DNA of 64,000 bases. Source: Cylicocyclus nassatus (lineage: Eukaryota > Nematoda > Chromadorea > Rhabditida > Strongylidae). The first letter of the stretch is position 1; every line of letters begins with the position of its first letter. Both the position numbers and the translations under genes were made by a program. The stretch spans positions 13,796,347-13,860,346 of the forward strand of contig CATQJL010000316.1 in the NCBI GenBank assembly GCA_958299035.1. Direction: 5' to 3'. Shown piece by piece: positions 1 through 11,057 of this stretch. The notes under the pieces were generated by a model, which saw only the letters and a program-made list of their open reading frames with translations, did not search any database and was not told the DNA's origin.

Positions 1-268
1 ACTCAGCGGCTTCCATAATCCATGTATAAAAGTTTTTGACTTGTTTAGTTTTGTTCCGAGGCAGAATATGGTTTTCAACGGCCTAAAATCCTTGTCGAAG
101 TTCCTACCGTAATCCTACAGTAACGAAGAGAGATCGACGATTCGCTCCGTACTACAGATCTAAGTTAGACCTCGCTCTATAGAACGGTGCCTCAAGCTCG
201 GCGAAAGACATAAAAGCAAGGGAGTTATTAACGATCAAACAGTGTTCACATTTTTTTGGGACACCCTG
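1..268. mobile_element. Right end of a CAGGGTGTCCC-ended element, cut by the window edge
   Basis: The block from the TACCGTAATCCTACAGTAA motif (about 105-124) to TTTGGGACACCCTG at 268, followed by TA, matches the right arm of the complete copy at 16512-17198, including the phrase GTTATTAACGATCAAAC. Ends starting CAG with a TA target are typical of Tc1-like elements. No transposase frame is present. Confidence 0.75.
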
Positions 269-271
269 TAT

Positions 272-1567
272 ATTTTTGGGATACCCTGATGCACCGTATC
301 GTTCGAAATTTTATCGCAGCCTTTCGTAAAGTTGAAGAGCGGTGGCAACCTTTTCTTTTTTGGGTTATTTCCCAAAACAAAATCTCGGGTGTCTTCAAGA
401 AAATTAACAATTTGTCTGTCATAACTTCTGCTCACTCCTCTAATTTTGAAGTGCTTCCTCTAAACTTTGGCAGATACAATAGATCCGAGAAGACAGTAGA
501 ACAAATTTCTGGCGTTACGCTACTATTTTTAAAATTCAAGCTGGTTTTAAACATTCTCAGCACTCTGCAAAAAAGCTATTTTCAAACAAACATAGATATC
601 CAATTTACTGGAATGTGGCGAAGGATTTGCTCGAAAACATTGAAAAAAAACTTGGTTTTGTGCGAATGGAGGAAGAGCCATGGCGATAACATCACAGTGA
701 CTGCTTTTCAAGGAAACGTATTCGTTGGAAAGATTAACAAAATGAATCGATTGATACTGTCTCCTAGATTTCTAGAAGCTCTTCCAAATGATTGAAAAAA
801 GCAAAAATTTCGTGTCATGTTGTCAGTGAAAAAAGATTTCGAAAGAATTGCTGCTGCTCTCAAAGGAATTTCATGTGGTGGTCGCCTAACACGGCAAGGT
901 AGATAGCATCAATCTTATTGTTCAGCTTATAATTTTTATGTATAGGTTTAGAGAGTCATTGGAGATGGCTTTCTATTCTCTATGTATTTATCAATCAATA
1001 GTGTCAAAATAAGATTTAAACATATAATTGCCTGATAAACGAAGCATTATAGACGGTATTATAATATGTGAGACGGACGCACGCTAGCATCACCATGCAG
1101 CCTCCTCTTCCTATCCGAGGTCATTCTTGAATGCCTTCAAAGAACTTTATTGGCAAATATTTTTTGTATGGTCGTAATCTTGTTTTACCTTGTTTGATCA
1201 GACACAAAAAAAGAGTTATCTTTGCTCATGTGACAAACTGATATCATATCAAAAGCGAAAATGTCTCTAGAAAAAAAAAAGAATGCGCTTCGCTTCGCTG
1301 CTGATCCGCTGTTAAGAGGTCGAATTACAACTAATGTGGTGACCTTTTGGTCCTCCTAAAGCCTAGTGCCAATGCTAGAAGCAAACGTGTCAATAGAAAC
1401 TTGGTTGCTCCACCAAACACTGGGGAAAAGAGAACTTGATGACAACAGTACGTTCTTGGAACGTCTGGAGAAGTCCATGACTTTTTTGACAGAGCTGCTT
1501 CTCAAATTAAAATCTGCCGCTTAACACGTTGTACTGGGAATTACATCTCTGAGATGTAGAAAAGCAG
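272..1567. other. No recognised gene; one short frame with protein-like composition
   Basis: The long open frame at 291-795 has no family features and overlaps the transposon end at its start. A different + frame (483-686) reads with a more protein-like composition (NFWRYATIFKIQ, YWNVAKDLLENIEKKLG) but has no start and no recognisable domain. It may be a remnant exon or chance. Nothing else stands out. Confidence 0.3.
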
Positions 1568-1790
1568 CTACGGTCGAGTAGATTTTTTGCTTAATATAGT
1601 GTGGCGCTGAAGATAAAATGCGGTAAAATTTGCACGTGAACAAGTAATAGCTGCGCCCATGACGCCGGCCAATAGCGCGTGCAAAAGGCTGGCATTACAG
1701 GCGTGGCCGCTTGCTCACGCGCAAATTTTACCTTATTTCACCTTCAGTGCAAGCAGACTATATTGAGCGGAAAATCTACTCAACTGTAGA
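1568..1790. repeat. Palindromic GC-rich small element
   Basis: The left arm, from CTACGGTCGAGTAGATTTT through GGTAAAATTTGC (about 1568-1637), recurs inverted at about 1715-1790 (GCAAATTTTACC to AAAATCTACTCAACTGTAG). The core is GC-rich. This is a fold-back element with no coding capacity. Confidence 0.7.
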
Positions 1791-1967
1791 AAATCTTGCA
1801 TGATCAACTCCGATTGACATCTCTCTTCTTCGCATGCTCCTTAATGGGAGCTGTCTCACAGCACAGTCGTTTTGAAAAAAACAACAACATACGAAACATA
1901 AAAAGTAAGCCAGATTTTACTAGCGTAGCCTAATATACATGCCTTAGCAAATGCAATGCCGGGTGCA

Positions 1968-2151
1968 CCAGCATCTTCGCTCCCGCGCGGGACTCTGCAC
2001 TTCCTTCTCGAGCATGCTCTTTAGTCATATACAATCGGGACTGAGGCTCTGCCTTTCTCATGCTCGCGGTGGGAAAGTGACAGAGAGCATGTTCGCGAAA
2101 GAGATGCAGAGTCCAGGGGAAGCGGCTGCGGGGGAGCGAAGATGTTGGTGC
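1968..2151. repeat. Palindromic GC-rich repeat
   Basis: GCACCAGCATCTTCGCTCCC at the left end is inverted at the right end (GGGGGAGCGAAGATGTTGGT), and GGACTCTGCA is inverted within both arms. The short open frames on both strands here are by-products of the palindrome. Confidence 0.65.
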
Positions 2152-2312
2152 TTCCGACACTGCAGCTGATAAGCCCTGGACATGCCATCGTTTCTTATTG
2201 ACAGCTTGATTCGATATCAGACTAGCTGGCAAACCCGACTTCGCCCATCCCTTCAATAATAAATTCTAAGCATATCCGCTTATCCCTCTGTGCCACCTCG
2301 CAGCTCCGCAGC

Positions 2313-2480
2313 TCGAGTTCAACTTTGCAAAAAATCGATAAAATCAACATCGATTAGTAACGAGAAGTTGCCTGCGACACAACCCCTCCCAGAAGTGTAG
2401 TGTGCAAGGTTTGATTGGTTTAAAAATGGAATTTTCTATTCGTAACATACGTACAGAAACACATATAGACACACATATAT
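2313..2480 (-). mobile_element. Fragment of a Helitron-like element, reversed
   Basis: Reading the minus strand gives the same block as 20900-21040: the GCACAC...TACACTT region followed by ATCGAT-rich DNA and TTTTTTGCAAA. Both termini are missing. Confidence 0.5.
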
Positions 2481-2519
2481 AGGCACATGGCAAACAAACA
2501 TTCAGAATTCACACATTCA

Positions 2520-4459
2520 CAATTCATTCATCAAACACACATTTAAATTTTTTTTGAAAACTTAATTGACAACGAGTTCATCATTGAAACAAGCAAGCAA
2601 CAAGATTATTCAATCTTATAGAAACTAAGAGTATAGATCGAAAACTTCAAAGAATAGTGAACGTAAGCAAACTAGAAGATCAGAAGAGCATAAATCATGA
2701 ACACAACTGCAACGTTATCGAAACCCTCTTAATCAGTTGGATCGCCCCAGTCACCATCAATTACACCGATGTTTTCTTAAGGAATTGCGGAAGGATTCTT
2801 GGTTGATAACAACAAAGAACTTTATCGGTAAGCATTTTGAAACGACGTCATTTTGTTGTGAATGACTCAAGACACATCTGATGATGCAGCTCTACTGTGA
2901 GTTTCAATTACTCACCCAGTAGAAGGATGATGTTTCCTCGTCATAACTAGATAAGAGGGCTTTGGCTAGAAAGTCTTGAAAAGGTCTTACGTGGGAAAGG
3001 CTTGTGAAAGCAGAAATTTAATTTTTTTTCCACATTTCGGACTACTGAGAAAACGGATAAGAGGATTCTTCCCAGTCTGGACAAAATCTTATTTCAAACA
3101 TCGGAGGACCCAAGTTCAAATTTATCTTTTTTTTGAATGTTGTGAAGAGTGTTGCACCTTGACCATGCGAACGAGATGAAACAGTTTCAAACAGTTTAGT
3201 TTCATAATCGTTCTTAAAAGAAGAGTTTGATTAGAGGTTTATAGGAAAATGAGCCTAAGAACTGGTTGTGCACGAATTTAACAATAAACACTAGTCTATC
3301 ACAGCGATCTAATAATTTTAGCCACACTTGTAAGGATCCTTAAAATGCTTCTTATTGTTCGATAGAGTCGAAGGTGCTGCCTCTCCACCCAACTCCTTAA
3401 CACCTTGACGATGGTCTGCGCGATAGTGCGGGCACTTTAAACATCAATTCAAATGTGCCCAGTTCTTCTAATTCGTGTTCATATAAAAATTTGAGTTCAG
3501 AATTATTTCATGTTGGCCTCACCATCTTTTGGCATCTCCGCCACTCCGTTGCCATCTGCGGAAAAAACTTTTTTGCCATCAAGCTGATAGAAGAGCTCAT
3601 AGGTGACTGGGGAAGCTCAAGTGAGCTCAACTCAGGCTCCGCACCTCGTCAGGCAGCCTCCAAGCCCTCGTTGGCAAGCTCCGCACACTTTAAAAAAACA
3701 CGTCGGGATTTGCATGAATATTGGAATCAAGTTTTTAACCTTTTTCCGAGTGGGCGGAGCTATCCAAGAAGGCGGAGTTGCCCCGCTTACCTGTATTTTT
3801 GTTTCCCAAGTAAAGAGGGATGCTTACATACCTGCAGCCAGGCGTAGAAGTGCACCGAAACATCTCGTCCACAGGAACTGACATGAAAAAGCGGCTCGCC
3901 GCCAAAGTGTAAAAGACTTCACGGACAAACGAAATTCAAAGATTTTTTATTCCTAAAGATTCCGTTTCGATAGTAACACCGGTTACTTCCAAAAGTACCT
4001 TTTGTTTCGCTAGTACAATGGTAGCAATAAGAAGTATTATGGCGATGAGCTGCAGCACAATTTTGTATCGTAATTATTCATCAGCAGCTACTTTGAACCC
4101 GAGCTAATGAATTAAGGGATTCCAAGCAATCAATGCATTGTACTCCTTCTTCACTGAAGCATCATGCATCAGTAATCAAAAATCCAAAAAGGAGAGATTT
4201 TGAGGCACATGATTACCCTGATATCAGAAGTACAAGATGCGCTTGTTTTTTTTGATCTCGACTAGCTTGAGCACACTAGAAGTATCTGCGACCTAAGGAT
4301 TTTTTGCCGCTTTTAACTAAAAAGTTTAGTAAGAATTTCATTTCAATCATTTCACGAGGCATTTCGCGACCATTTCACGAGGCACAATGGTGTGGCAGAG
4401 CTGTTTACTTGAAAAGGAAGGGCACTTATTGCAATCTTGAAATGAGGAAACTTGAACTT
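2520..4459. other. No recognised gene; one dispersed repeat
   Basis: A stretch at about 3404-3530 resembles 13315-13430 (AACATCA.TTC, then TGTGCCCA, then CATGTTGGC), so it is a dispersed repeat. The open frame over 3455-3847 shows no recognisable domain. The remainder shows nothing I can interpret. Confidence 0.3.
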
Positions 4460-5095
4460 CATGTCGATGCTGACCGTCGTCTGTACGTCTGTATGTCTGT
4501 ATGTCGGTCTATCTGTATGTAAGTTCGTACAAAACCTACTTCTTTACCGGTCGATAACAATTTGAATTTTGCAGACTTTGAGCCAGGGGGCTGGGAGTTG
4601 ACACATGGGGTAAGCGAGAACGCTGGTTACGAAATAATGGCGGAAGCAGGGTCTCAGACAGTCGAAGGGACACCTCCGGCGGGTAAATGGCGCGGATCTG
4701 CACTTCGCGCTCTGAAGCGCTCCGGAGCCCTGCCATCTCACCCATTTTGGTGCTCCGAAGCTCTTCCAAATCTGGCGCATCTCCGGAGCAGAGATTTGCG
4801 GGGGTCCCATTCGCCTGCTTGTGCGCCACCGTGACGTCACGGGGACCCCGGAGCACCAAAATGGGTGAGCAGGGCTACAGAGCGCTAAGTAGACCCGCGC
4901 CATTTGCCCGCCGGAGGTATCCCTTCGACTGTCTGAGCTACTGGCATAGAGGTGGAACCTGGACAGAGAAATTTTGTAGGGAATTAGGGCATTGTATTAC
5001 CATATCACTAACACAGAGAAATGCTGTACGGAAACAGGGGCATCGTATAACTATCAAAGTGTAATGACATTACGGGTGGAGCCGGGTACGGTGTT
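4460..5095 (+). mobile_element. Degenerate Helitron-like element carrying a GC-rich insertion
   Basis: A run of GTCTGTATGTCTGTATG units (about 4476-4520), the GGGGGCTGGGAGTTGACACA block near 4589 and a terminal-like GGAGCCGGGTAC (about 5080) match the order in the full copy at 20834-21888. The middle is interrupted by a palindrome at 4652-4937. Confidence 0.5.
4652..4937. mobile_element. GC-rich palindromic element with a CRE-like centre
   Basis: The left end (CTCAGACAGTCGAAGGGA) and the right end (TCCCTTCGACTGTCTGAG) are inverted copies, and the arms pair through CACCTCCGGCGGG and CTCACCCATTTTGGTGCTCC. Near the centre is the perfect 14-mer CCGTGACGTCACGG, containing TGACGTCA. It sits inside the Helitron-like fragment, so it arrived later. 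Confidence 0.75.
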
Positions 5096-5546
5096 CAGGT
5101 GCACATAAAGGGATTGATTTGGGCTGTCTTCTTCGTAGGTTCGAAGCAAACCATTGCGAAAATTGCCTGATGAGCAAAATGTTTTGATGTATGGAACGTT
5201 GTCTTTGTCTATGCCATGAGTCGGATGCAATGCTCGAGTGTCGTGGGTACGCGTTATTGGATTTGAACATGAATTGTTGCTCTCGGTGGCTTCTATACGG
5301 CAAAATTTACGGCTCTTTTCATGAAGTACTCAAATAGCCGATTTCAGCATTGTCTATAGTTTTTCATCCAACCAGTGAATGGTTTTTCTGGTACTTGTCA
5401 ATAAAAATTCTTTACTCTTCAAACTTTAGAGGAATCGGTTCAGTACGCGATACATGTTTGAGGGTGGCGACTTGCCTAAAGTGCAGCTGTGGACGAGGGT
5501 TTGTAATGCTAAAATATATCTATGTACTAATACTGTGTTACATCAC

Positions 5547-6207
5547 TCTGTACAAATGAAGCTGGATGTCTGTTTGTGTATGTTACCTGCGTATGGATGC
5601 TGTCAGTGTGTGTACATATGCTCTGAATAGAAATATTTCTCAACCGATTCGGACCAAATTCGGCACACCTACACCTCGGGTTGCCACTTTTTTCATCTAC
5701 TTTTTTTCAGTTCAGAAACTTTGAGCTGTGAGGCTTAGTGTTGGAATAGGGAGTATGCGTGCATGCTCATTGCAAGAAAAATTTTCAGAGTTATCGATTA
5801 TTTCACCGATTTGGTCAATTTTTTGCAGAATGTGAGCTACGCAGCTGGAGCTGGCACAGGGAGTAAGCGAGCATGCTGATTACGAAGTTATAGTGGAGGC
5901 AAGCTACTGGTCTATGGAGGCAGTAAAACGTTGTACGGAAGTCATAGGGACGTTTTCGTAGTGAAAGAATATAATATATCCAATTTCCATTTCATTCCTT
6001 CCACTATACCCAAAAAGCATAGGAATACGACCCTTCCCGGAAATCATTAGCAGTGAAGGAAGGTCGTAAGCGTGAAAGAAAAAGGAAAAAGATGAAAGTG
6101 ACTAACCTAACCTTAATCAGTCGAACGTTAATGAGCTCGTAGTTGGGGTGGCTGAGTCTCATGCTTGAATAATTACAAAGCCGAGCGAGGCCGGGTATGC
6201 CAACTAG
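5547..6207 (+). mobile_element. Helitron-like non-autonomous element
   Basis: It starts with TCTGTACAAATGAAGCTGG and ATGTCTGTTTGTGTATG, contains AACCGATTCGGACCAAATTC and GAGCATGCTGATTACG, and ends GGCCGGGTATGCCAACTAG before a T. A TC start and CTAG-type end fit Helitron rules (5' TC, 3' CTRR, insertion between A and T). No Rep/helicase is present. Confidence 0.55.
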
Positions 6208-6802
6208 TCCACAATATTACTCAGTATAACAGAGGTTGAATGCTTGCTAAACAAAGTTCAGGGCCATGCATTTGAAGACAACAAAATTTAGAGCCATTTG
6301 TGGCGGCAAGGATACTAGCGTTGAAAGGACAGTCATTGAAATTGCGATTGTTTGTTGTCGTTGTTTGTCAGCGTTTGAAAAACGCAAGTTTCAGTACAGA
6401 CTACAGAAGACATATTGTTTCTTATCTCTTATGAAAGCCAACAAGTTAGCTCACCTTTAGCGGTGGCATTTGAGAGCTTTCTGCGCTCTAAATACTCATG
6501 TGCAGCTTGTCTCAATCCATTCTGTTCCATACGTTTGCATAAATCTTCAACATTTTTTCAAAAAAAATTTTTTGTCAAGAAATTTCTCAAGCAGCCGTAA
6601 CAGCCATATCACCATAGAGATTCAAATGTTGTTTTTGACAATAAGCATGCTCAAGAGTTTTAGGATACCAACGAGTGATTATTGACTTACGGTCAAAAAG
6701 TCAACACCCCCTCGTTTCCCTCCAACAATGGATTCAAGCAACGCTTCGAAGTGTTCGAGGTATCCTTTAGAGGTAAGCTTGGAGGAGAACGGAATGCTAC
6801 TG

Positions 6803-7256
6803 ACAAGGGAAGGGTACTTAGTCGAAGTGGCGTTTAAATATGAATTGTACACTGTCTTATAGAGCCCGAAACGCCTGATTTCGAGTCTGCTTTCCATATC
6901 TGCAAAGCCCTGGGAGGAAAGTTATGGGAATTTTTTAAAACAAAAATTCGAATGCACGGCTACAATAAAATGATTCAGAACTGCAGCCTGTGAGCTCAAG
7001 TGCGGCACGATCATTATCAGTGCGTCTGTGCAAAAATTACCTTCATCTTATGAGCTCATGTCAGTCATTACTTATTTCAAGCGCCGGAAAGTCAACACTC
7101 ATTTTTTCCCTTATCCAAATCATTAAATTTTTACCACGATAATTCTCATAACTCCCCTCTCAAAAGCGCTTTGTTCGGAATCAGCGTTTTTTGCTCTATA
7201 GGATGTTGTACATTTCATATGAATACTCCATTTCGACCAAGTATCCTTCCATTGTA
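6803..7256. mobile_element. Inverted-repeat element, CAAGG family
   Basis: The left end ACAAGGGAAGGGTACTTAGT is matched inverted by CAAGTATCCTTCCATTGT at the right end, with a shared TCGAAGTGG / CCATTTCGA block. Internal ATAACTCC(C/T) near the right arm is shared with the other members of about 460 bp. Confidence 0.7.
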
Positions 7257-7648
7257 AAAGGATGATAGAAAAACGTGTATGTTTAGAACATCGCGGTCTT
7301 ATTGCTGCCGTTATGCCTTGAAATGTTAAAAAATGCCCCGCTAACTTGCAATGAATATCATGTGCATCTATGAAGCACAGATCGGTACCAGACGAAATTC
7401 CTACCTTTCAATGATTTGGGAAATGCGAAATCGAAGTAAGCAATTACCACAGAATGAATACCTTTAGAGTCCTAACTTTCTTCCCAAAAGTTTCCGCAGA
7501 TATAGAAGGTAGAGGCGAAATTGGCGCTTTAAGCTGTTTGCAAATACGTATCCTGGTAATCGGCCACTTCAGTTCGCGCCCGCCCTCGTAAGATTACAAA
7601 TTGTTTCTGATTGTGGCAGAACTTACATCGAACTTTGTGGAGCATCTA

Positions 7649-8417
7649 TTAGGTTGGCACATAAGTAATGCAACTTTTAATATAACTTTTGTCTATTTCA
7701 ACGTAGCGCATTCATTTTTTGGCAATGGAAGGAATATGATGTAAGCTTCTAATGCACACATTTTTGCCGAATTTTACCATCTTATATGCGAATTATGGTA
7801 GGTTTACGGTACTATGGGAAAAATTTTAGAATGCATCAGATTTTGCTGAAACTTGGCCTATAGGGCTTATTTGACATGCTGATCACAAAAATGAGATCTG
7901 TTTTGCATGAAAAGGCCTCGTTCGTGAGATTAAAAGATGAATTTCATTTTAGCGACAAATGAATATGATATTTGTGTTTACCGCATAGGATTACCCTATA
8001 GCGCAAAGTTATAGCGAATTTTGACTTTTCGCAGCTTAGTTATTGACAAATTGCCTTCAAAACTTGACGCATTTGACTTGTTCAAATTCTCAAAGGCGCC
8101 CCACATTAATTTGTGTTTAAATTTCATTTCTTTTTCACTGATTCCAATGTGCCAACTTCCAGCTACATGCTGCCTATAATTGCTTTTTCATATGTTTGAA
8201 TTAGGTTTCGTAGGGCTTCATGTTTGCCAAAAAATCGTGAAACCTTGATTTTCAGCAGTTTTCAAAAAATGCTTAGATTTTTTGTACTACGTTATCAAAA
8301 ATCAAACAATTTGAGCAGACTTGCAGCTTACATCACGATCTACATTATGCCAAAATGAGATTGCTACCTATACTAGGAAAAAAGTTACGGGAAAAGTTGC
8401 AAAACTTGCCAACCTAA
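7649..8417. mobile_element. Mariner-like terminal-inverted-repeat element (non-autonomous)
   Basis: The ends are TTAGGTTGGCACATAAGT at the left and ...CTTGCCAACCTAA at the right, flanked by TA on both sides (7647-7648 and 8418-8419). It is 769 bp with no open frame of transposase size. Confidence 0.75.
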
Positions 8418-10596
8418 TACTACTTCATTTGCATTAACGAGATGATTTCGATCTTCTATTACCAGCAATCAAAACTGACGTAATTATTTTACGAATCTAA
8501 ATAGTCGTAAATGTTTTACACCTCAATTGCACATCTGATAATGTACTTTTTGATTACTTAGCGAAAAAAATACAATTAGTTTACGATGCATGCTGTTTCC
8601 TTTCTGGGACTATTACAGAAACTAAGTTTAAATAGCATTCAGTATATGTTGAATTGCGGGAGCATAGAAGAAATGGTAAATAAGTAAAGGTAGTTAGCTG
8701 AAGGCGGTCACAGAAACATAAAATATAGAAAGAGAGCGACAAAGTACTATTGCCGACAGATTCTCAGAAACTAATCATATCACTTATATCAGTCAAACAC
8801 CACGTCGGTATTTTTTACAGGAAATCGCGCAAAAACTCCAACAGATAAAAGCAAACAAAACCCTTTTATCAGAAAAGTGACGCTATGTTACCAGCTACTC
8901 CAAAGGGCTTTTAGTGACACATCTAAGAAAAGGTAAGAAAAGGTTATTGATGCTAACTTTTTGAGGTAAGAAGAAAAAGACTTTGAGACTTTGGAACTTG
9001 CAAAAAGACTCAAGAGCTTTTTGAGCTTGTGGGGGGCAATGATTTATATTTTTCCCTGAAATTTAGACACTTTCAGAGTTGTTACATCATGTAAATAGTT
9101 GTCTGTAATGCACGTGATTAAGACTAGATAGAAGAAAGAATCCAATGCTTTTTACCCCAAGTTCAAGCGACTAAGGTTACCCATCGGCAATGTTTGCACC
9201 AATCATATGGGCGCAGTAATTTGCGCAGGCTCTGCGAGAGTTCGTGCAGATGTAGGTGTCTTTAACAGCTTTACTTTGGTTTGTACCTTTTAAAGCATTT
9301 AAAGATCTCAGGTTTGATTTCTTTTTTTTCTGTGGGGGTCTGTTTCTTATCGACCTGTCTTTGCAGCAACTTGACAGATTATTTCTGACCCATGCTTTAT
9401 TCTTTTGTATCTCATTATGTGTTGAATACAGATGGCAGAATTTTGCCCTTTTCGGCATAAAATAAGCAAATGATAATTTATCATTTATGAAAAAGAAACA
9501 TTACATAGCAGTTACTTGACTCACTGAAGCATTATATGAGTGACGACATCAAAAAGTCTCGTTACGTTTTGTGCGATTATCATCAATTTCAGTAAATTTT
9601 TTGACTCTACACTTTGCCAAGCATGACAGTCGTCTTGTCGAAACTTTGTTGAAGCAGTATTGGCAGTTTTTCAATACGCACAGTTGCAAACAGTTTAGGC
9701 GTTTCCTTCCTGCCGAAGCCTTACATCCACACTGTAAAAAGTGCTGAATTCATCCTCATCTTTGAACCACAAAAAATTACCGGTCTCCAGATACTTTCAC
9801 AATAGCATGCGCTTGCAATGAGAAGAATGAAGAGTGATCCTGTGGTGAACATCGCAAATCCCTTAAAAGGCATTGGTATTGTTTTTAACGACTTGCATGT
9901 TACAAAGGAAAAAGATTATTCGAAAGGTCGTTTCAAACAAAATGTATATCATTTTAGAAAGCATTGAACATTAATTTGAAATTTGCTTTTTATGTTTTCG
10001 AAATGTTTCCGGTTGGAAAATTATAAGCGTTTTTCTTTTGCGTAGAAGAATTGAACGTGCAGTTAAAACAAAACACTCAAGGTCAAGTAGGCATACAATG
10101 GATATCAAGGTGCATTGATTATAACTCTCTCCGCGATATACGACCTTGCCTTAACGCTGAATGTTCCTCAGAACTTTACATGTTGATAGAGAGGTTACCA
10201 AATTATTGTTCATGTTATAGCGAGGAGTGAGGGTCACCCAAGGCCTTGTGGCCATACCTTTGATAGTCTAGAGACAGGGCGTTGAAAGCGAAAGTTGTTT
10301 AAATATCTGCCCCCCATAAAAAATGAAGGCTGCCTATAGCATATCAGAGAAGGAAGAAGATGCAAAATTTATAGCAAAAGCAAAAGAAACTCTTTGATAA
10401 CGGTCAAAAATGCTGCAATGAGCTCAAAATTATTCATTTGGCGGCATGCCAAAGCAGGTGCTCGCACCATGACCAGATCCACAGCACGCGTAGTACAAGA
10501 AAAGCTAATTTCTTCTTTATGATTGCGGAAGGGTGATTATTGAGAAAAAGATAGTTGTGAAAACGTTAGTTATGAAAACGCAATATAACTTTACTA
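8418..10596. other. No recognised gene
   Basis: AT-rich DNA with no repeat structure that I can pin down. On the minus strand, 9260 to 9182 encodes a short Cys-spaced peptide (C-x6-C-x3-C) ending at a possible donor. It is treated as a finding, not a gene. Confidence 0.3.
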
Positions 10597-11057
10597 ACAA
10601 GGGAACCGTGTATAATCGAAGTGGCCTTTTTAGATGGGACCCATACTGCTTTGAAGAGCTTTGCCCACTGAGTCCATATCTGCCTTCATTATCTGCCAAG
10701 CGCCTCTGGACGCCGAGTTATGACCGTTTTTTGGAGCGAAAAATAACGCAAAATTCGGGTCAAATCAAATGTCACAATCTTTCCAGCTTTCAGATAAAGC
10801 AGGGTTAAGTATTAGCATATTAGACAAAATGTGTCCATTGCATAAACTGCTCTGATACTCAATAATGGACCATTTGAGCAAATTTGAGCAATTTTGTTTC
10901 TTTTGCATTCATTTTGACCCGAAAAAACGCTCATAGCTCGGCTTTCAGAGGCGCTTGGCAGATAATGAAGGCAAATTTGGAATCATTGAGCAAAGCTCTC
11001 TAAAGCGGTATGGGTCCCATCTGAAAAGGCCACCTCGACTATACACGCTTCCCTTGT
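10597..11057. mobile_element. Inverted-repeat element, CAAGG family
   Basis: ACAAGGGAACCGTGTATAAT at the left is inverted at the right (ATACACGCTTCCCTTGT). The arms share GATGGGACCCATACTGCTTT, CAGAGGCGCTTGGCAGATAA and CGCTCATAGCTCGG in inverted form. Length is 461 bp, almost identical to the copy at 15029. Confidence 0.85.

Noticed and set aside
256..795. Long + strand open frame of 179 codons
   Set aside because: It starts inside a transposon end, has no recognised domain, and another frame over the same bases looks more protein-like. Not called as a gene.
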